Shown: positions 9,924 to 18,018 of the stretch, piece by piece
Numbering within the stretch: position 1 is the stretch's first letter
Layout of the letters: each line of letters starts with the position of its first letter
Assembly: GCA_905182535.1 (NCBI GenBank)
Contig: CAJJBZ010000009.1
Location: forward strand, 1 to 57,310
Reading direction: 5' to 3'
DNA from: an uncultured Planktomarina sp.
Lineage (GTDB): Bacteria; Pseudomonadota; Alphaproteobacteria; Rhodobacterales; Rhodobacteraceae
DNA length: 57,310 bases
Notes under the pieces: generated by a model
Told to the model about the DNA's origin: nothing
The model's database searches: none
Seen by the model: only the letters and a program-made list of their open reading frames with translations
Made by a program: the position numbers and the translations under genes

Positions 9924-10226
9924 ATGAATTGGGAGCAATCTGCACAGGGATTTTCGACTATGGGTTCTTAGGCTCGGCTTCAGGTTCTGAAGGCCTTGGT
10001 CAGCGCTGGGCGCAGTGGGATGGCCGTTGGTCGAATCCAAAAGGCCACGTCCATTCCTGCCAGCACCCTGGCCCATCACCTGCGGTTTCTGGCTGGCGGT
10101 GAGGTGATCCATCAAGAAAAAATTTGCTGCAGCGTGATTAACCCCACAGATTTTGAGCGGCTGTAACAGTTGGTGCATTTTATTCTGTGTGAATGCTGCG
10201 CAGACGAGATTAAACCGGAGGCATAA
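9924..10226 (+). pseudogene. ArsR-family regulator, two nonsense codons
   Basis: One continuous frame from ATG 9924 gives a full-length ArsR/SmtB-type winged-helix repressor of 100 codons, interrupted by TAG at 9969 and TAA at 10164. The recognition helix region STLAHHLRFLAGGEVIHQEK is well kept, and the tail ends in ECCADEIKP, where cysteines could bind metal. No frameshift is needed to read through. Nonsense codons without indels are unlike the single-base errors elsewhere in the window, so this is probably a true pseudogene. It sits 50 bases above a permease gene that is itself damaged; together they resemble an ArsR-permease metal or arsenical unit. Confidence 0.72.
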
Positions 10227-10275
10227 AACCATTGTAAACCCATCCTGTAAACCAACAGCTCAAAGCAGGGGTTGA

Positions 10276-10857
10276 TTGCAACGTCTCGTAACAGTCATCC
10301 GAAGTCCTTGGGCCTTGTCGATAATTTTGGTGACTTTGGTCGCGGTGTTCGATCCCAGTAATACGTCAGGCATTGTGACAACCGCTGACCGAGCGTTCTG
10401 GAGTACGCTGCCTTATATTCTGATTGCTGTTGGCTTGATCGCCTATCTTAAGTCCACAGGGGCCGAGGTGATGATTGCCGCGTTATTGGCGCTTGGATCC
10501 CCGATCTCCACCGTCATGGCCTATGTGCTTGAGGCTTTGATGCTGTCTTACGTGTCCTCAGAGTTGATTGTGCGTGTCTTGGGCAGAGAGTGGTTTCTGC
10601 CGGTGGTGAGTGAGGCTATAATAGGCACGCCGGCCCATCTCAACGGTTATGTTGCGCCACCGATGTTGGCAGGTCTCATGACCCAAGGCATGGGCGAAGG
10701 GCTGGCCTTAGTCTTTATGATTGCAGGCTCGATCAGTTGCATACCGGCGATGGCTGCGGTCTGGAGTTTGGTCAAGCCACAGGTCTTTGCAGCCTACATT
10801 GGGCTGGGCCTAAGCGGGGCGATCATCGCGGGTTGGGTCTTTGGGCTTATCATCTGA
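10276..10857 (+). pseudogene. DUF318/UPF0718-type permease with internal in-frame deletions
   Basis: About 193 residues with three to five hydrophobic segments. It begins QRLVTVIRSPWALSIILVTL and ends CIPAMAAVWSLVKPQVFAAY, then GLSGAIIAGWVFG. Compared with the roughly 300-residue permeases I remember from relatives, the first helix pair (LIAYLKSTGAE) jumps directly to IAALLALGSPISTVMAY. That in turn jumps to LEALMLSYVSSELI, so the middle, including the FCSCEV-type cysteine loop and the central helices, is missing. The junctions lie near 10465 and 10527 and keep the frame. The start codon is TTG at 10276 or a later one. Whether a shortened product is made is unknown; decay next to a dead regulator is the simpler reading. 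Confidence 0.6.
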
Positions 10858-11083
10858 TAGCCAAAACGGCGCAGCATAGGTCGTTTGCGTGTGCTACGCG
10901 GTCGAAAATCCATTTGCTCTGCTGGGTGGGATAGCGTAGCAACGGCTCTAGACGACGTCGAGGGACCGGAGCGGAGCATGGCAAGGCATTGACCTAAATG
11001 GGGGTGCACACCATGATCGTCAGAAATCGCAACATATATTATGTGCTGCGGGCTCTTCGATAGCTATTTTGAAGGACCCGACC

Positions 11084-11289
11084 ATGACCCGCATAGTGAT
11101 CATATTAGCTTGTTTTATACCTGCGCCCGCGCTTGCTCATATTGGGCATGTTGGCGGTTTGGCAGGCCATGACCATTGGGTGATTGCAGCGGCGATTGCA
11201 GCAGCGCTTGCCGCTGCGGCTGTGCAGTGTTCAAAGGGCGGGGTGCAGAGGCATCCGAAGAAAACGAACCCGAATTGCAGGAGGCTTGA
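11084..11289 (+). CDS. small exported His-motif membrane protein (frame break near 11230)
   Basis: Starts MTRIVIILACFIPAPALAHI with a clear signal peptide. The mature end begins HIGHVGGLAGHDHW, then comes one membrane helix (VIAAAIAAALAAAAV). In the uncorrected frame it would read straight into cbiX, which looks like a fusion. Shifting one base near 11225-11240 instead gives KGRGAEASEENEPELQEA and a TGA at 11287-11289, just one base before the cbiX ATG. Length 68 codons plus two bases fits one missing base. It resembles the small DUF6732-type proteins seen in this group, from memory. The paired histidines at the mature N-terminus suggest metal binding at the periplasmic face, but the function is unknown. 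Confidence 0.62.
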
Positions 11290-11290
11290 G

Positions 11291-12391
11291 ATGAGCAAAA
11301 TTGGTGTAATGATTTGTGGCCACGGCTCGCGCAGCCAGATCGCGGTGGATCAATTCAGTGTCTTGGCTGAAAAACTTCCAGCGCTTCTGCCCCGCGATTG
11401 GCCGGTTGAATACGGTTATTTGGAATTTGCCAATCCCGTGATCCGCGATGGCTTGGATCGCTTGCGCGCGCAGGGATGTGACAAAATTTTGTCTGTCCCA
11501 GGTATGCTGTTTGCGGCAATGCATTCCAAAAATGATATCCCAACGGTGCTCAACACTTACGCGGCCAAACATGGCATTGAGGTGAGCTACGGCCGTGAGT
11601 TGGGCGTTGATCCCAAAATGATTGCGGCCGCAGGTGCTCGGATTCAAGAGGCGTTGGATACGGCCAATGCTGAGTATGGCCCGGTGCCTATGCATGAGAC
11701 TTGTCTGGTGGTGATCGGCCGGGGCGCGTCGGATCCTGATGCCAATGGCAATGTCGCAAAAATCGCCCGTATGCTGCACGAAGGCATGGGCTTTGGCTGG
11801 TGTGAAACCGGTTATTCTGGCGTGACCTTTCCGCTGGTGGAGCCTTGCCTACAGCACACAACCAAATTGGGCTACAAACGTGTTGTGGTCTTCCCTTATT
11901 TCCTCTTCTCCGGCATTTTGATTGACCGCATTTATGGTTTCACTGATCAAGTGGCGGCTGAAAACCTGGATATCCAGTTTGTAAAAGCCAAATATTTGAA
12001 CGATCATCATCAAGTCTTGGCGACCTTTGCCGAGCGGATTACTGAGCAAGTGGGCGAAATTCCTCCACCAAACTGTGCCATGTGCAAATATCGCACGCAG
12101 GTCTTGGGCTTTGAAGCTGAGGTCGGCGCGGTCCAAGAGTCGCATCATCACCATGTGGAAGGCCAAGGGGCCTCGGCACCGGGCTCAAATGTGGAAGATT
12201 GCAAGCTTTGTGATAGTTTTTGCACCGGCCTATGTCGCCTCGAGAGTCAGGCCGCTCAGCATCATGATCACAGCCATGACCATGCCCTCGATCACGCTCA
12301 TGACCACAGTCACGACCATGTGCACGCAACCTATCCCCATGCAGATCATCCGCATGGGCCGGAAAGTGCCCGTAAAACAAAAAAGTATTAA
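11291..12391 (+). CDS. cbiX: CbiX-type sirohydrochlorin cobaltochelatase with Cys motifs and His-rich tail
   Basis: Type II chelatase that inserts cobalt into sirohydrochlorin. The ATG at 11291 gives MSKIGVMICGHGSRSQIAVD, with the catalytic His in CGHGSR. The second half of the chelatase domain is marked by VVIGRGASDPDANGN. About 366 residues, the long CbiX form. A CAMCKY motif lies near residue 262, an SHHHH patch near 285, a CKLCDSFCTGLC cluster around 303-316, and a His/Asp-rich tail from about 322 to 355. The long form is known to carry an MxCxxC Fe-S centre and His-rich stretches. First enzyme gene of the operon; cobH starts 47 bases on. Cobalt insertion at this stage belongs to the early-insertion (anaerobic-type) B12 route. 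Confidence 0.9.
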   Translation: MSKIGVMICGHGSRSQIAVDQFSVLAEKLPALLPRDWPVEYGYLEFANPVIRDGLDRLRAQGCDKILSVPGMLFAAMHSKNDIPTVLNTYAAKHGIEVSYGRELGVDPKMIAAAGARIQEALDTANAEYGPVPMHETCLVVIGRGASDPDANGNVAKIARMLHEGMGFGWCETGYSGVTFPLVEPCLQHTTKLGYKRVVVFPYFLFSGILIDRIYGFTDQVAAENLDIQFVKAKYLNDHHQVLATFAERITEQVGEIPPPNCAMCKYRTQVLGFEAEVGAVQESHHHHVEGQGASAPGSNVEDCKLCDSFCTGLCRLESQAAQHHDHSHDHALDHAHDHSHDHVHATYPHADHPHGPESARKTKKY

Positions 12392-12438
12392 CTGAGCCGA
12401 TGGGCGTTTGCCCAGAGGTCAAAACCCAAGGCCCGCCG

Positions 12439-13077
12439 ATGCGTCCCTACGAAAAAAATCCCAAGGCGATTTACGCCGAAAGCTTTGCCACTGTCGCACG
12501 GGAGGCAAGTCTAGAGCGCTTTCCTCATGGCTTGGACAAGCTAGCCACGCGGATTATTCACGCCTGCGGTATGGTGGATATTGCCGATCGTTTGGCTTTT
12601 TCCGAGCATGCATTCCCGGTTGGCGCTGCGGCCTTGGCTGCTGGTGCGCCAATTCTATGTGATTGCGAAATGGTGGCGGCTGGTATCATTCGCCGCTATT
12701 TGCCCGCTGATAATCAGGTCTTGGTTACTTTGAACGATCCTTTGGTGTCCGACCGTGCAGCCCGCATTGGCAACACCCGTTCTGCTGCCGCGGTTGAGCT
12801 TTGGGCAGAGCATCTTGAGGGGGCCGTTGTAGCCATTGGCAATGCGCCAACGTCCCTGTTTCATTTGCTTGAGCTGCTCGACCAAGGTCTGCCGAAGCCT
12901 GCAGTTATCCTTGGTTTTCCCGTGGGTTTCGTAGGGGCCGCAGAATCCAAGGCGGAATTGGCTGCCAATGCGCGCGGCTGTGAATTCGTGGCGCTGCGCG
13001 GTCGGCGTGGTGGTTCGGCCATCGCGTCAGCGGCGGTCAATGCCTTGTCTGCGGGCTTGCCAGAGCTGCAGCCATGA
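12439..13077 (+). CDS. cobH: precorrin-8X methylmutase CobH/CbiC
   Basis: Moves the C-11 methyl group to C-12 to form hydrogenobyrinic acid (or cobyrinic acid in the cobalt series). The catalytic histidine is in RIIHACGMVDIADRL. Other family blocks are GAPILCDCEMVAAGI, LVSDRAARIGNTRSAAAVEL and the closing region GFPVGFVGAAESKAEL with ALRGRRGGSAIA. I choose ATG 12439 (MRPYEKNPKAIYAESF) rather than the open-frame start 13 codons earlier, because homologues begin at this point. 212 residues. The stop overlaps cobL by four bases. Confidence 0.93.
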   Translation: MRPYEKNPKAIYAESFATVAREASLERFPHGLDKLATRIIHACGMVDIADRLAFSEHAFPVGAAALAAGAPILCDCEMVAAGIIRRYLPADNQVLVTLNDPLVSDRAARIGNTRSAAAVELWAEHLEGAVVAIGNAPTSLFHLLELLDQGLPKPAVILGFPVGFVGAAESKAELAANARGCEFVALRGRRGGSAIASAAVNALSAGLPELQP

Positions 13078-14273
13078 GTGCATGGCTGCATATCGTGGGC
13101 ATCGGTGAAGATGGCTTGGATGGATTGGTGCCTGCTGCACGTGCGGTGGTGGAATCGGCAGAAGTGATTATCGGTGGAGAACGTCATCACCAATTGGCTG
13201 GCATACATACCGCTGAGCGGATGAAATGGCCGAGCCCCTTTGATGCCTTGATTTCTCAGCTGCAAACATTGCGCGGCAAACGCGTGGTGGTTTTGGCCAC
13301 AGGTGACCCGCTTTGGTTTTCGGTGGGTGCACGTATTGGGCGGTCGATCGATCCGGCGGAGATTACCTATTACCCACAGATCAGTGCATTCCAGCTGGCA
13401 TCTGCGCGGATGGGTTGGTCGATGGCGGATGTGGAAACCCTGACCGTGCATGGGCGACCAGTTGAGCAAATTATTGCCTTTATTCAACCCAATCAACGGC
13501 TCTTGATCCTTACAGCGGGCGATCAAACCCCTAGGCAGATTGCAAATTTTCTGGCAGATCGTGGATTCGGGGCGTCAAAGATGACCGTTTTAGCGGCTAT
13601 GGGTGGCGAGAATGAATTGCGTTTTGATGGCATGGCTGCGGCTTGGGATCATGAGGTACCCGCTTTCAATACCTTGGCAGTAGACTGTATCGCCGCACCT
13701 GATGCGGCCCTGTTGCCACGGGTTCCGGGCTTGCCTGATGAATTGTTCGAACATGACGGCACCATGACCAAACGCGAAACTCGAGCAGTGACCATTGCCA
13801 AGCTGATGCCGATGCGGGGCGCATTGCTTTGGGATATTGGCACCGGTTGTGGCTCTGTTGCGGTCGAATGGATGCGTGCGGCACGCGATGCGCAGGCGAT
13901 CGGCATCGAGCCACGGGCGGACAGACGAGCTATGGCGGCTCAAAACGCGCTGGCACTTGGCACACCCAAGCTTGAATTGGTGGCCGGCGTGGCCCCGGAG
14001 GTGTTGCAGGGTCTTGCAGCTCCAGATGCTATTTTTGTGGGTGGAGGCCTGACCGATGGCGTGTTCGACGCAGCCTGGGCGGCGCTCAAGCCTTTGGGAC
14101 GTTTCGTGTCCAATGCGGTGACGCTCGAAAGTGAGGCGATCCTGATGGAGTTGCATAAAAAATACGGTGGCGAGTTGGTGCGCTTGGCTGTCACCCGCGC
14201 CGAACCTGTGGGCCCCTATCGCGGCTGGAGGCCATTCATGCCGGTCACCCAATGGAGTTTGATCAAAAGATGA
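13074..14273 (+). CDS. cobL: precorrin-6Y C5,15-methyltransferase (decarboxylating) CobL
   Basis: Two-domain enzyme of about 399 residues that methylates C-5 and C-15 and removes the C-12 acetate carboxyl. The N-terminal CbiE half opens WLHIVGIGEDGLDGLVPAAR and carries the tetrapyrrole-methylase fold, with VVVLATGDPLWFSVGARIG as the SAM-site region. The C-terminal CbiT half has a Rossmann SAM site, GALLWDIGTGCGSVAVEWMR, then AIGIEPRADRRAMA. Starts in the ATGA overlap with cobH and ends in an ATGA overlap with cobI. Confidence 0.94.
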   Translation: MSAWLHIVGIGEDGLDGLVPAARAVVESAEVIIGGERHHQLAGIHTAERMKWPSPFDALISQLQTLRGKRVVVLATGDPLWFSVGARIGRSIDPAEITYYPQISAFQLASARMGWSMADVETLTVHGRPVEQIIAFIQPNQRLLILTAGDQTPRQIANFLADRGFGASKMTVLAAMGGENELRFDGMAAAWDHEVPAFNTLAVDCIAAPDAALLPRVPGLPDELFEHDGTMTKRETRAVTIAKLMPMRGALLWDIGTGCGSVAVEWMRAARDAQAIGIEPRADRRAMAAQNALALGTPKLELVAGVAPEVLQGLAAPDAIFVGGGLTDGVFDAAWAALKPLGRFVSNAVTLESEAILMELHKKYGGELVRLAVTRAEPVGPYRGWRPFMPVTQWSLIKR

Positions 14274-14971
14274 GTGGAATCTTATATGGTGTGGGCCTTG
14301 GGCCCGGGGATCCGGATCTCATCACCGTCAAATCCAGTCGGTTAATTTCGCAAGCACGGGTGATTGCTTACCCAAGTCTGGCTGGAGGGGAAAGCTTTGC
14401 CCGTTCAATCGCAGCTGACCTGATTTCACCTGATGCGGAAGAGATTGTGATGGATGTGCCCATGACCGTCGAGCGCGCCCCCGCGCAAGCGGCCTATGAC
14501 ATTGGGGCCAAGAACATTGCAGCCGCGCTGGATCGTGGTGAGGATGTGGTCTGCCTTTGTGAGGGCGACCCGTTTTTCTATGGCAGCTTTATGTATCTCT
14601 ACGCACGGCTAGCGGCTGATTATCAGGTTGAAGTCGTACCAGGCGTGACCTCAATCACCACATGCGCCGCACGAGCTGGCATGCCCCTAGCGGCGCGCAA
14701 TGAACGTCTCACCGTGTTGCCCGGTCCTTTGCCTGCTGAAGAGCTGCGTGCACGCATTGAAGGGGCTGAAAGTGTCGCCATCATGAAAGTTGGCAGGCAT
14801 TTGAGTAAAATTCGTGCGGTGATAGCCGATCTCGGCCTCACCGATAAAGCCGCTTATATTGAACGCGCTAGCCTGCCGGATGAATTGGTTTGTCCCTTGG
14901 CTCAGGCCCCCGAAACCGCCCCTTATTTTTCGATGATCATACTGACGAAAGGTGCTGATCCATGGCTCTAA
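14270..14971 (+). CDS. cobI: precorrin-2 C20-methyltransferase CobI
   Basis: SAM-dependent enzyme that adds the C-20 methyl group to (cobalt-)precorrin-2. The ATG at 14270 gives MSGILYGVGLGPGDPDLITV, the GxGPGDPxL motif of tetrapyrrole methylases. VVCLCEGDPFFYGSFMYLY is the second SAM-site motif and VEVVPGVTSITTCAARAGMP the third. 233 residues. An open frame begins six codons earlier, but the ATGA overlap with cobL decides the start. The 3' end overlaps the next gene by 10 bases. Confidence 0.94.
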   Translation: MSGILYGVGLGPGDPDLITVKSSRLISQARVIAYPSLAGGESFARSIAADLISPDAEEIVMDVPMTVERAPAQAAYDIGAKNIAAALDRGEDVVCLCEGDPFFYGSFMYLYARLAADYQVEVVPGVTSITTCAARAGMPLAARNERLTVLPGPLPAEELRARIEGAESVAIMKVGRHLSKIRAVIADLGLTDKAAYIERASLPDELVCPLAQAPETAPYFSMIILTKGADPWL

Positions 14972-16803
14972 CTCCTGTTGTTTTTGCTCTGAATGCCTCC
15001 GGTTTGGCTACTGCGCAAAAGGTAGCTGTGGCGCTAGGGGCTCAGTTGCATGGCCGTGAAGGCCGTGTGGCGCAGGCGGATGCCTTTTTTTCCAACGCTC
15101 TCGACCATGCTCGTGATTTATTTGCTGCTGGTGTGCCAATCGTGGGGGTCTGTGCGAGTGGGATCTTGATTCGTGCTGTGGCCCCCTTATTGGCGGACAA
15201 ATCCACAGAGCCGCCGGTTGTATCGGTGTCAGATGACGGCGCGGTTGTGGTGCCGTTGTTGGGTGGACACCATGGGGCCAACCGACTGGCGCGTGATATT
15301 GCCTTGGCTCTGGGAGGCACGGCAGCTGTGACAACGGCAGGAGATGTTTCTTTGGGTATCTCACTTGATGAACCTCCACTTGGTTGGGCTTTGGTAAACC
15401 ACCTTGATGCCAAAGGCGCTATGGCCGCTTTGCTGGCCGGTGGTGGTGCTACGGTTTCAGGCAAAGAGAGGGCTAGTGCTGACTGGCTAGTAGATTTGCC
15501 TGCGGGCGATGCGGTGCGTCTTAGCTGCACGATTGAACCGCAAACGGATCTGGGGCCAAACCATCTTCAATTCGCTCCTCAACGCGTGACTGTTGGTGTG
15601 GGGTGTTCGCGCAACTGCCCGTCGGAAGAGCTGGCAGGTCTGGTACGCTCTGCCTTGCTAAATGTAGGTGTCTGTAACGCGGCGGTGCATTCGGTGAATA
15701 CTATTTCTCTGAAGGCAGATGAGCCTGCGATACTTGACTTGGCGGTCTCACTGGGCGCGCCGCTCCGTTTATTTTCTGCCGCTGAGCTAGAAGCTGAAAC
15801 CCCACGATTAGCTACGCCTTCTGACGTAGTGTTCGCTGAAGTGGGATGCCACGGTGTGTCTGAGGCCGCAGCCCTGGCGCAGACGGGTTCTGATGGCGTG
15901 CTTTGGGTGCAAAAGTGCAAGACTGCAAATGCGACAGTTGCGCTTGGCCTATACCCTGAGCCCATGACTATATTGCGTGGTGCAGCGCGTGGGCGATTGT
16001 CGGTTGTGGGGATTGGCCCTGGGCAAGCGGCTTGGCGGACGCCTGAGGTGTCGCGCTTGGTTGCGGATGCGCAAGAGCTGGTAGGATACGGCCTATATAT
16101 TGATTTGCTTGGGCCTTTGGCCGCTGGCAAAATCCGGTCAGATTTTCCATTGGGTGGCGAAGAGGCGCGGTGCCGCTACGCCTTAGAACAGGCAGGCCAA
16201 GGCAAGAATGTGGCGCTGGTTTGTTCTGGCGATGCGGGCATCTATGCCATGGGCGCCTTGGTTTTTGAACTTTTGGACCGTGCGCCGGATCAAATGGGTG
16301 TCAGCGAGGCCGCCCGCCGGGTGGACGTTGTCTGTTCGCCGGGTGTGTCTGCCTTGCAAGGGGCCGCAGCCCGGGCTGGGGCCCCTTTGGGCCATGATTT
16401 TTGTACGATTTCTCTGTCTGATCTTCTGACACCGCGCGATGATATTTTGCGGCGACTCAAAGCGGCTGCCGAAGGCGATTTTGTGATCGCCTTTTACAAT
16501 CCAGTATCGAAAACCCGCCGGACATTGCTGGCTGAGGCCCGCGATATTTTGTTGCAACATCGCCCTGACAATACGCCGGTGATGCTGGCCAGCTCACTGG
16601 GACGACCTGAAGAGCATATCCGCTATCGCAGGCTCGCTGATTTGCAGGTGGATGAGGTGGATATGCTAACTGTGGTTCTGGTGGGATCGTCTAACTCACG
16701 TTTGGCGCAATTGGGTGAAGGTCCCCGCATGTTTACGCCGCGTGGCTATGCACGCAAAATGGATGGTGATTTAGCCTGTGGCACTCAAAGGAAAGATTCA
16801 TGA
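14962..16803 (+). CDS. cobJ: CbiG-CobJ fusion: ring-opening protein plus precorrin-3B C17-methyltransferase
   Basis: 613-residue fusion. Residues 1 to about 340 correspond to CbiG: an N-terminal part (VPIVGVCASGILIRAVAPLL, VVSVSDDGAVVVPLLGGHHG, NRLAR) and a C-terminal CobE-like part (VTVGVGCSRNCPSEELAGLV and later VFAEVGCHGVSEAAAL). CbiG opens the C-20-containing lactone in the cobalt-first route. From about 348 the CobJ/CbiH methyltransferase begins (GRLSVVGIGPGQAAWRTPEV), with VALVCSGDAGIYAMGALVFE and DFVIAFYNPVSKTRR typical of this ring-contraction methylase. Overlaps cobI by 10 bases and cobM by 4. Such fusions occur in related genomes. It may serve a cobalt-first pathway, given cbiX in the same operon. 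Confidence 0.9.
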   Translation: MALTPVVFALNASGLATAQKVAVALGAQLHGREGRVAQADAFFSNALDHARDLFAAGVPIVGVCASGILIRAVAPLLADKSTEPPVVSVSDDGAVVVPLLGGHHGANRLARDIALALGGTAAVTTAGDVSLGISLDEPPLGWALVNHLDAKGAMAALLAGGGATVSGKERASADWLVDLPAGDAVRLSCTIEPQTDLGPNHLQFAPQRVTVGVGCSRNCPSEELAGLVRSALLNVGVCNAAVHSVNTISLKADEPAILDLAVSLGAPLRLFSAAELEAETPRLATPSDVVFAEVGCHGVSEAAALAQTGSDGVLWVQKCKTANATVALGLYPEPMTILRGAARGRLSVVGIGPGQAAWRTPEVSRLVADAQELVGYGLYIDLLGPLAAGKIRSDFPLGGEEARCRYALEQAGQGKNVALVCSGDAGIYAMGALVFELLDRAPDQMGVSEAARRVDVVCSPGVSALQGAAARAGAPLGHDFCTISLSDLLTPRDDILRRLKAAAEGDFVIAFYNPVSKTRRTLLAEARDILLQHRPDNTPVMLASSLGRPEEHIRYRRLADLQVDEVDMLTVVLVGSSNSRLAQLGEGPRMFTPRGYARKMDGDLACGTQRKDS

Positions 16804-17582
16804 CTGTATATTTCGTAGGTGCCGGCCCTGGTGATCCTGAACTTCTTACACTCAAAGCTGCACGTATCATTGGACAATGCTCTGTTTGTCTGTATGCGGG
16901 CTCTTTAGTGCCCGTAGAGGTTGTGGGCTGCGCGCCAAAGGATGCACGGGTTGTCGATACTGCTCCGATGACGCTTGATGAGACACATACTGAGATCTTG
17001 GCGGCACATGCTAAAGGTCAAGATGTGGCGCGGGTGCATTCGGGGGATCCGTCTCTCTATGGAGCGATCGCTGAGCAAATTCGCCGTTTGCGCGCTGATG
17101 ATATAGATTATGAGATTATCCCCGGCGTTCCGGCCTATACGGCTGTTGCGGCCGCCTTGGGGCAAGAGTTGACAATTCCTGAGGTTGCTCAATCTATTAT
17201 TCTCACGCGTATGTCGATGAAATCCACCTCCATGCCAGCTGGTGAAACTCTCGAAAACTTCGCTATTTCAGGGGCGACGCTCGCCATCCATCTGGCAATT
17301 CGCAATATGCGCGAAATTGAGCGGGTCTTGATTCCTCATTATGGTGCCGATTGTCCGGTGGTCGTGGCTTACCGAGCCAGTTGGCCTGATCAGATCATCC
17401 TTCGTGGTACTTTGAGTGATATTCGCAAAAAGGTTCGGGATGCCAAAATTACCCGAACGGCTTTAATTTTGGTTGGCCCTGCATTGAAAGAGCAGCAAGA
17501 TTTTGTGGATTCTGCGCTATATCACCCGGATATGGAGCATGTGTTGCGAAACCGCAAAACATCTGCGCCGCAGGAAGCGTAA
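16800..17582 (+). CDS. cobM: precorrin-4 C11-methyltransferase CobM
   Basis: Tetrapyrrole methylase adding the C-11 methyl group. It opens MTVYFVGAGPGDPELLTLKA and has VARVHSGDPSLYGAIAEQIR and YEIIPGVPAYTAVAAALGQE. The stretch IILTRMSMKSTSMPAGETLE is characteristic of the CobM/CbiF subgroup. 260 residues, normal length. Its ATG overlaps the previous stop (ATGA), so cobH to cobM is one coupled translation chain. It is the last recognisable cob gene of the operon; no cobK/cbiJ reductase follows. Confidence 0.94.
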   Translation: MTVYFVGAGPGDPELLTLKAARIIGQCSVCLYAGSLVPVEVVGCAPKDARVVDTAPMTLDETHTEILAAHAKGQDVARVHSGDPSLYGAIAEQIRRLRADDIDYEIIPGVPAYTAVAAALGQELTIPEVAQSIILTRMSMKSTSMPAGETLENFAISGATLAIHLAIRNMREIERVLIPHYGADCPVVVAYRASWPDQIILRGTLSDIRKKVRDAKITRTALILVGPALKEQQDFVDSALYHPDMEHVLRNRKTSAPQEA

Positions 17583-17658
17583 CTTAAAATACAGTATTTG
17601 AATAGTTCTCTTGACCGACCTGCTAAACCCGCGCAAGGCTACAGGGGGGGAATCTAAT

Positions 17659-18009
17659 ATGACGACATTTTTGCCAAAAGAAGTGGCCGACGGGCTAGAA
17701 GCTGCACGCAAACAGGCCCTTCACAAGAAAAGCCGCCTGCGGGTGCAGGCCGGATCCGAAGCGCTGACAGTGCTTAAGTACTGGGACGGTGGATTTTCCG
17801 TTGATTTAGCAGATGCGCCACAATTGCGTGGGCTGGTTGATATTTATGATGGTAGCATTCACATGTATCAATGTCTGATTGTGGCTTCGGAAGAAGAGGG
17901 TAGTGAAATGCGATATGAATTCAAGCGTAACACACGCGCCGTTCAAAGCGCGCCGCTGGATTTCGAACGTTCTGAAAATGCACCTGTGGCTTTGATTGGG
18001 CTCAGCTAG
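17659..18009 (+). CDS. conserved small protein of unknown function
   Basis: 116-residue soluble protein starting MTTFLPKEVADGLEAARKQA after a strong AGGGGGG ribosome site at 17643-17650, which decides the ATG at 17659. A basic N-terminal helix is followed by what looks like a small beta-rich domain: RLRVQAGSEALTVLKYWDGG, VDIYDGSIHMYQCLIVASEE and EMRYEFKRNTRAVQSAPLDF. I recall similar proteins only as hypothetical proteins of this order. The beta pattern and size are loosely like a PilZ barrel, but the PilZ RxxxR and (D/N)xSxxG motifs are not evident. Sits 76 bases below cobM and converges with the PLP lyase gene; no functional link is established. Confidence 0.72.
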   Translation: MTTFLPKEVADGLEAARKQALHKKSRLRVQAGSEALTVLKYWDGGFSVDLADAPQLRGLVDIYDGSIHMYQCLIVASEEEGSEMRYEFKRNTRAVQSAPLDFERSENAPVALIGLS

Positions 18010-18018
18010 GGCTTTTGC

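Noticed and set aside
9924..10226. Stop-codon reassignment explaining nonsense codons in the ArsR and receiver genes
   Set aside because: All three stop codons end intact genes elsewhere in the window.
10858..11083. Possible remnant gene between the permease and the small His-motif protein
   Set aside because: Short readable patches exist in several frames but none matches a family I can name; left as intergenic.
11069..12391. Apparent 440-residue fusion of a signal-peptide protein with CbiX
   Set aside because: A one-base shift near 11230 gives the small protein its own acidic end and stop at 11289, one base before a good cbiX ATG; two genes explain the data better.
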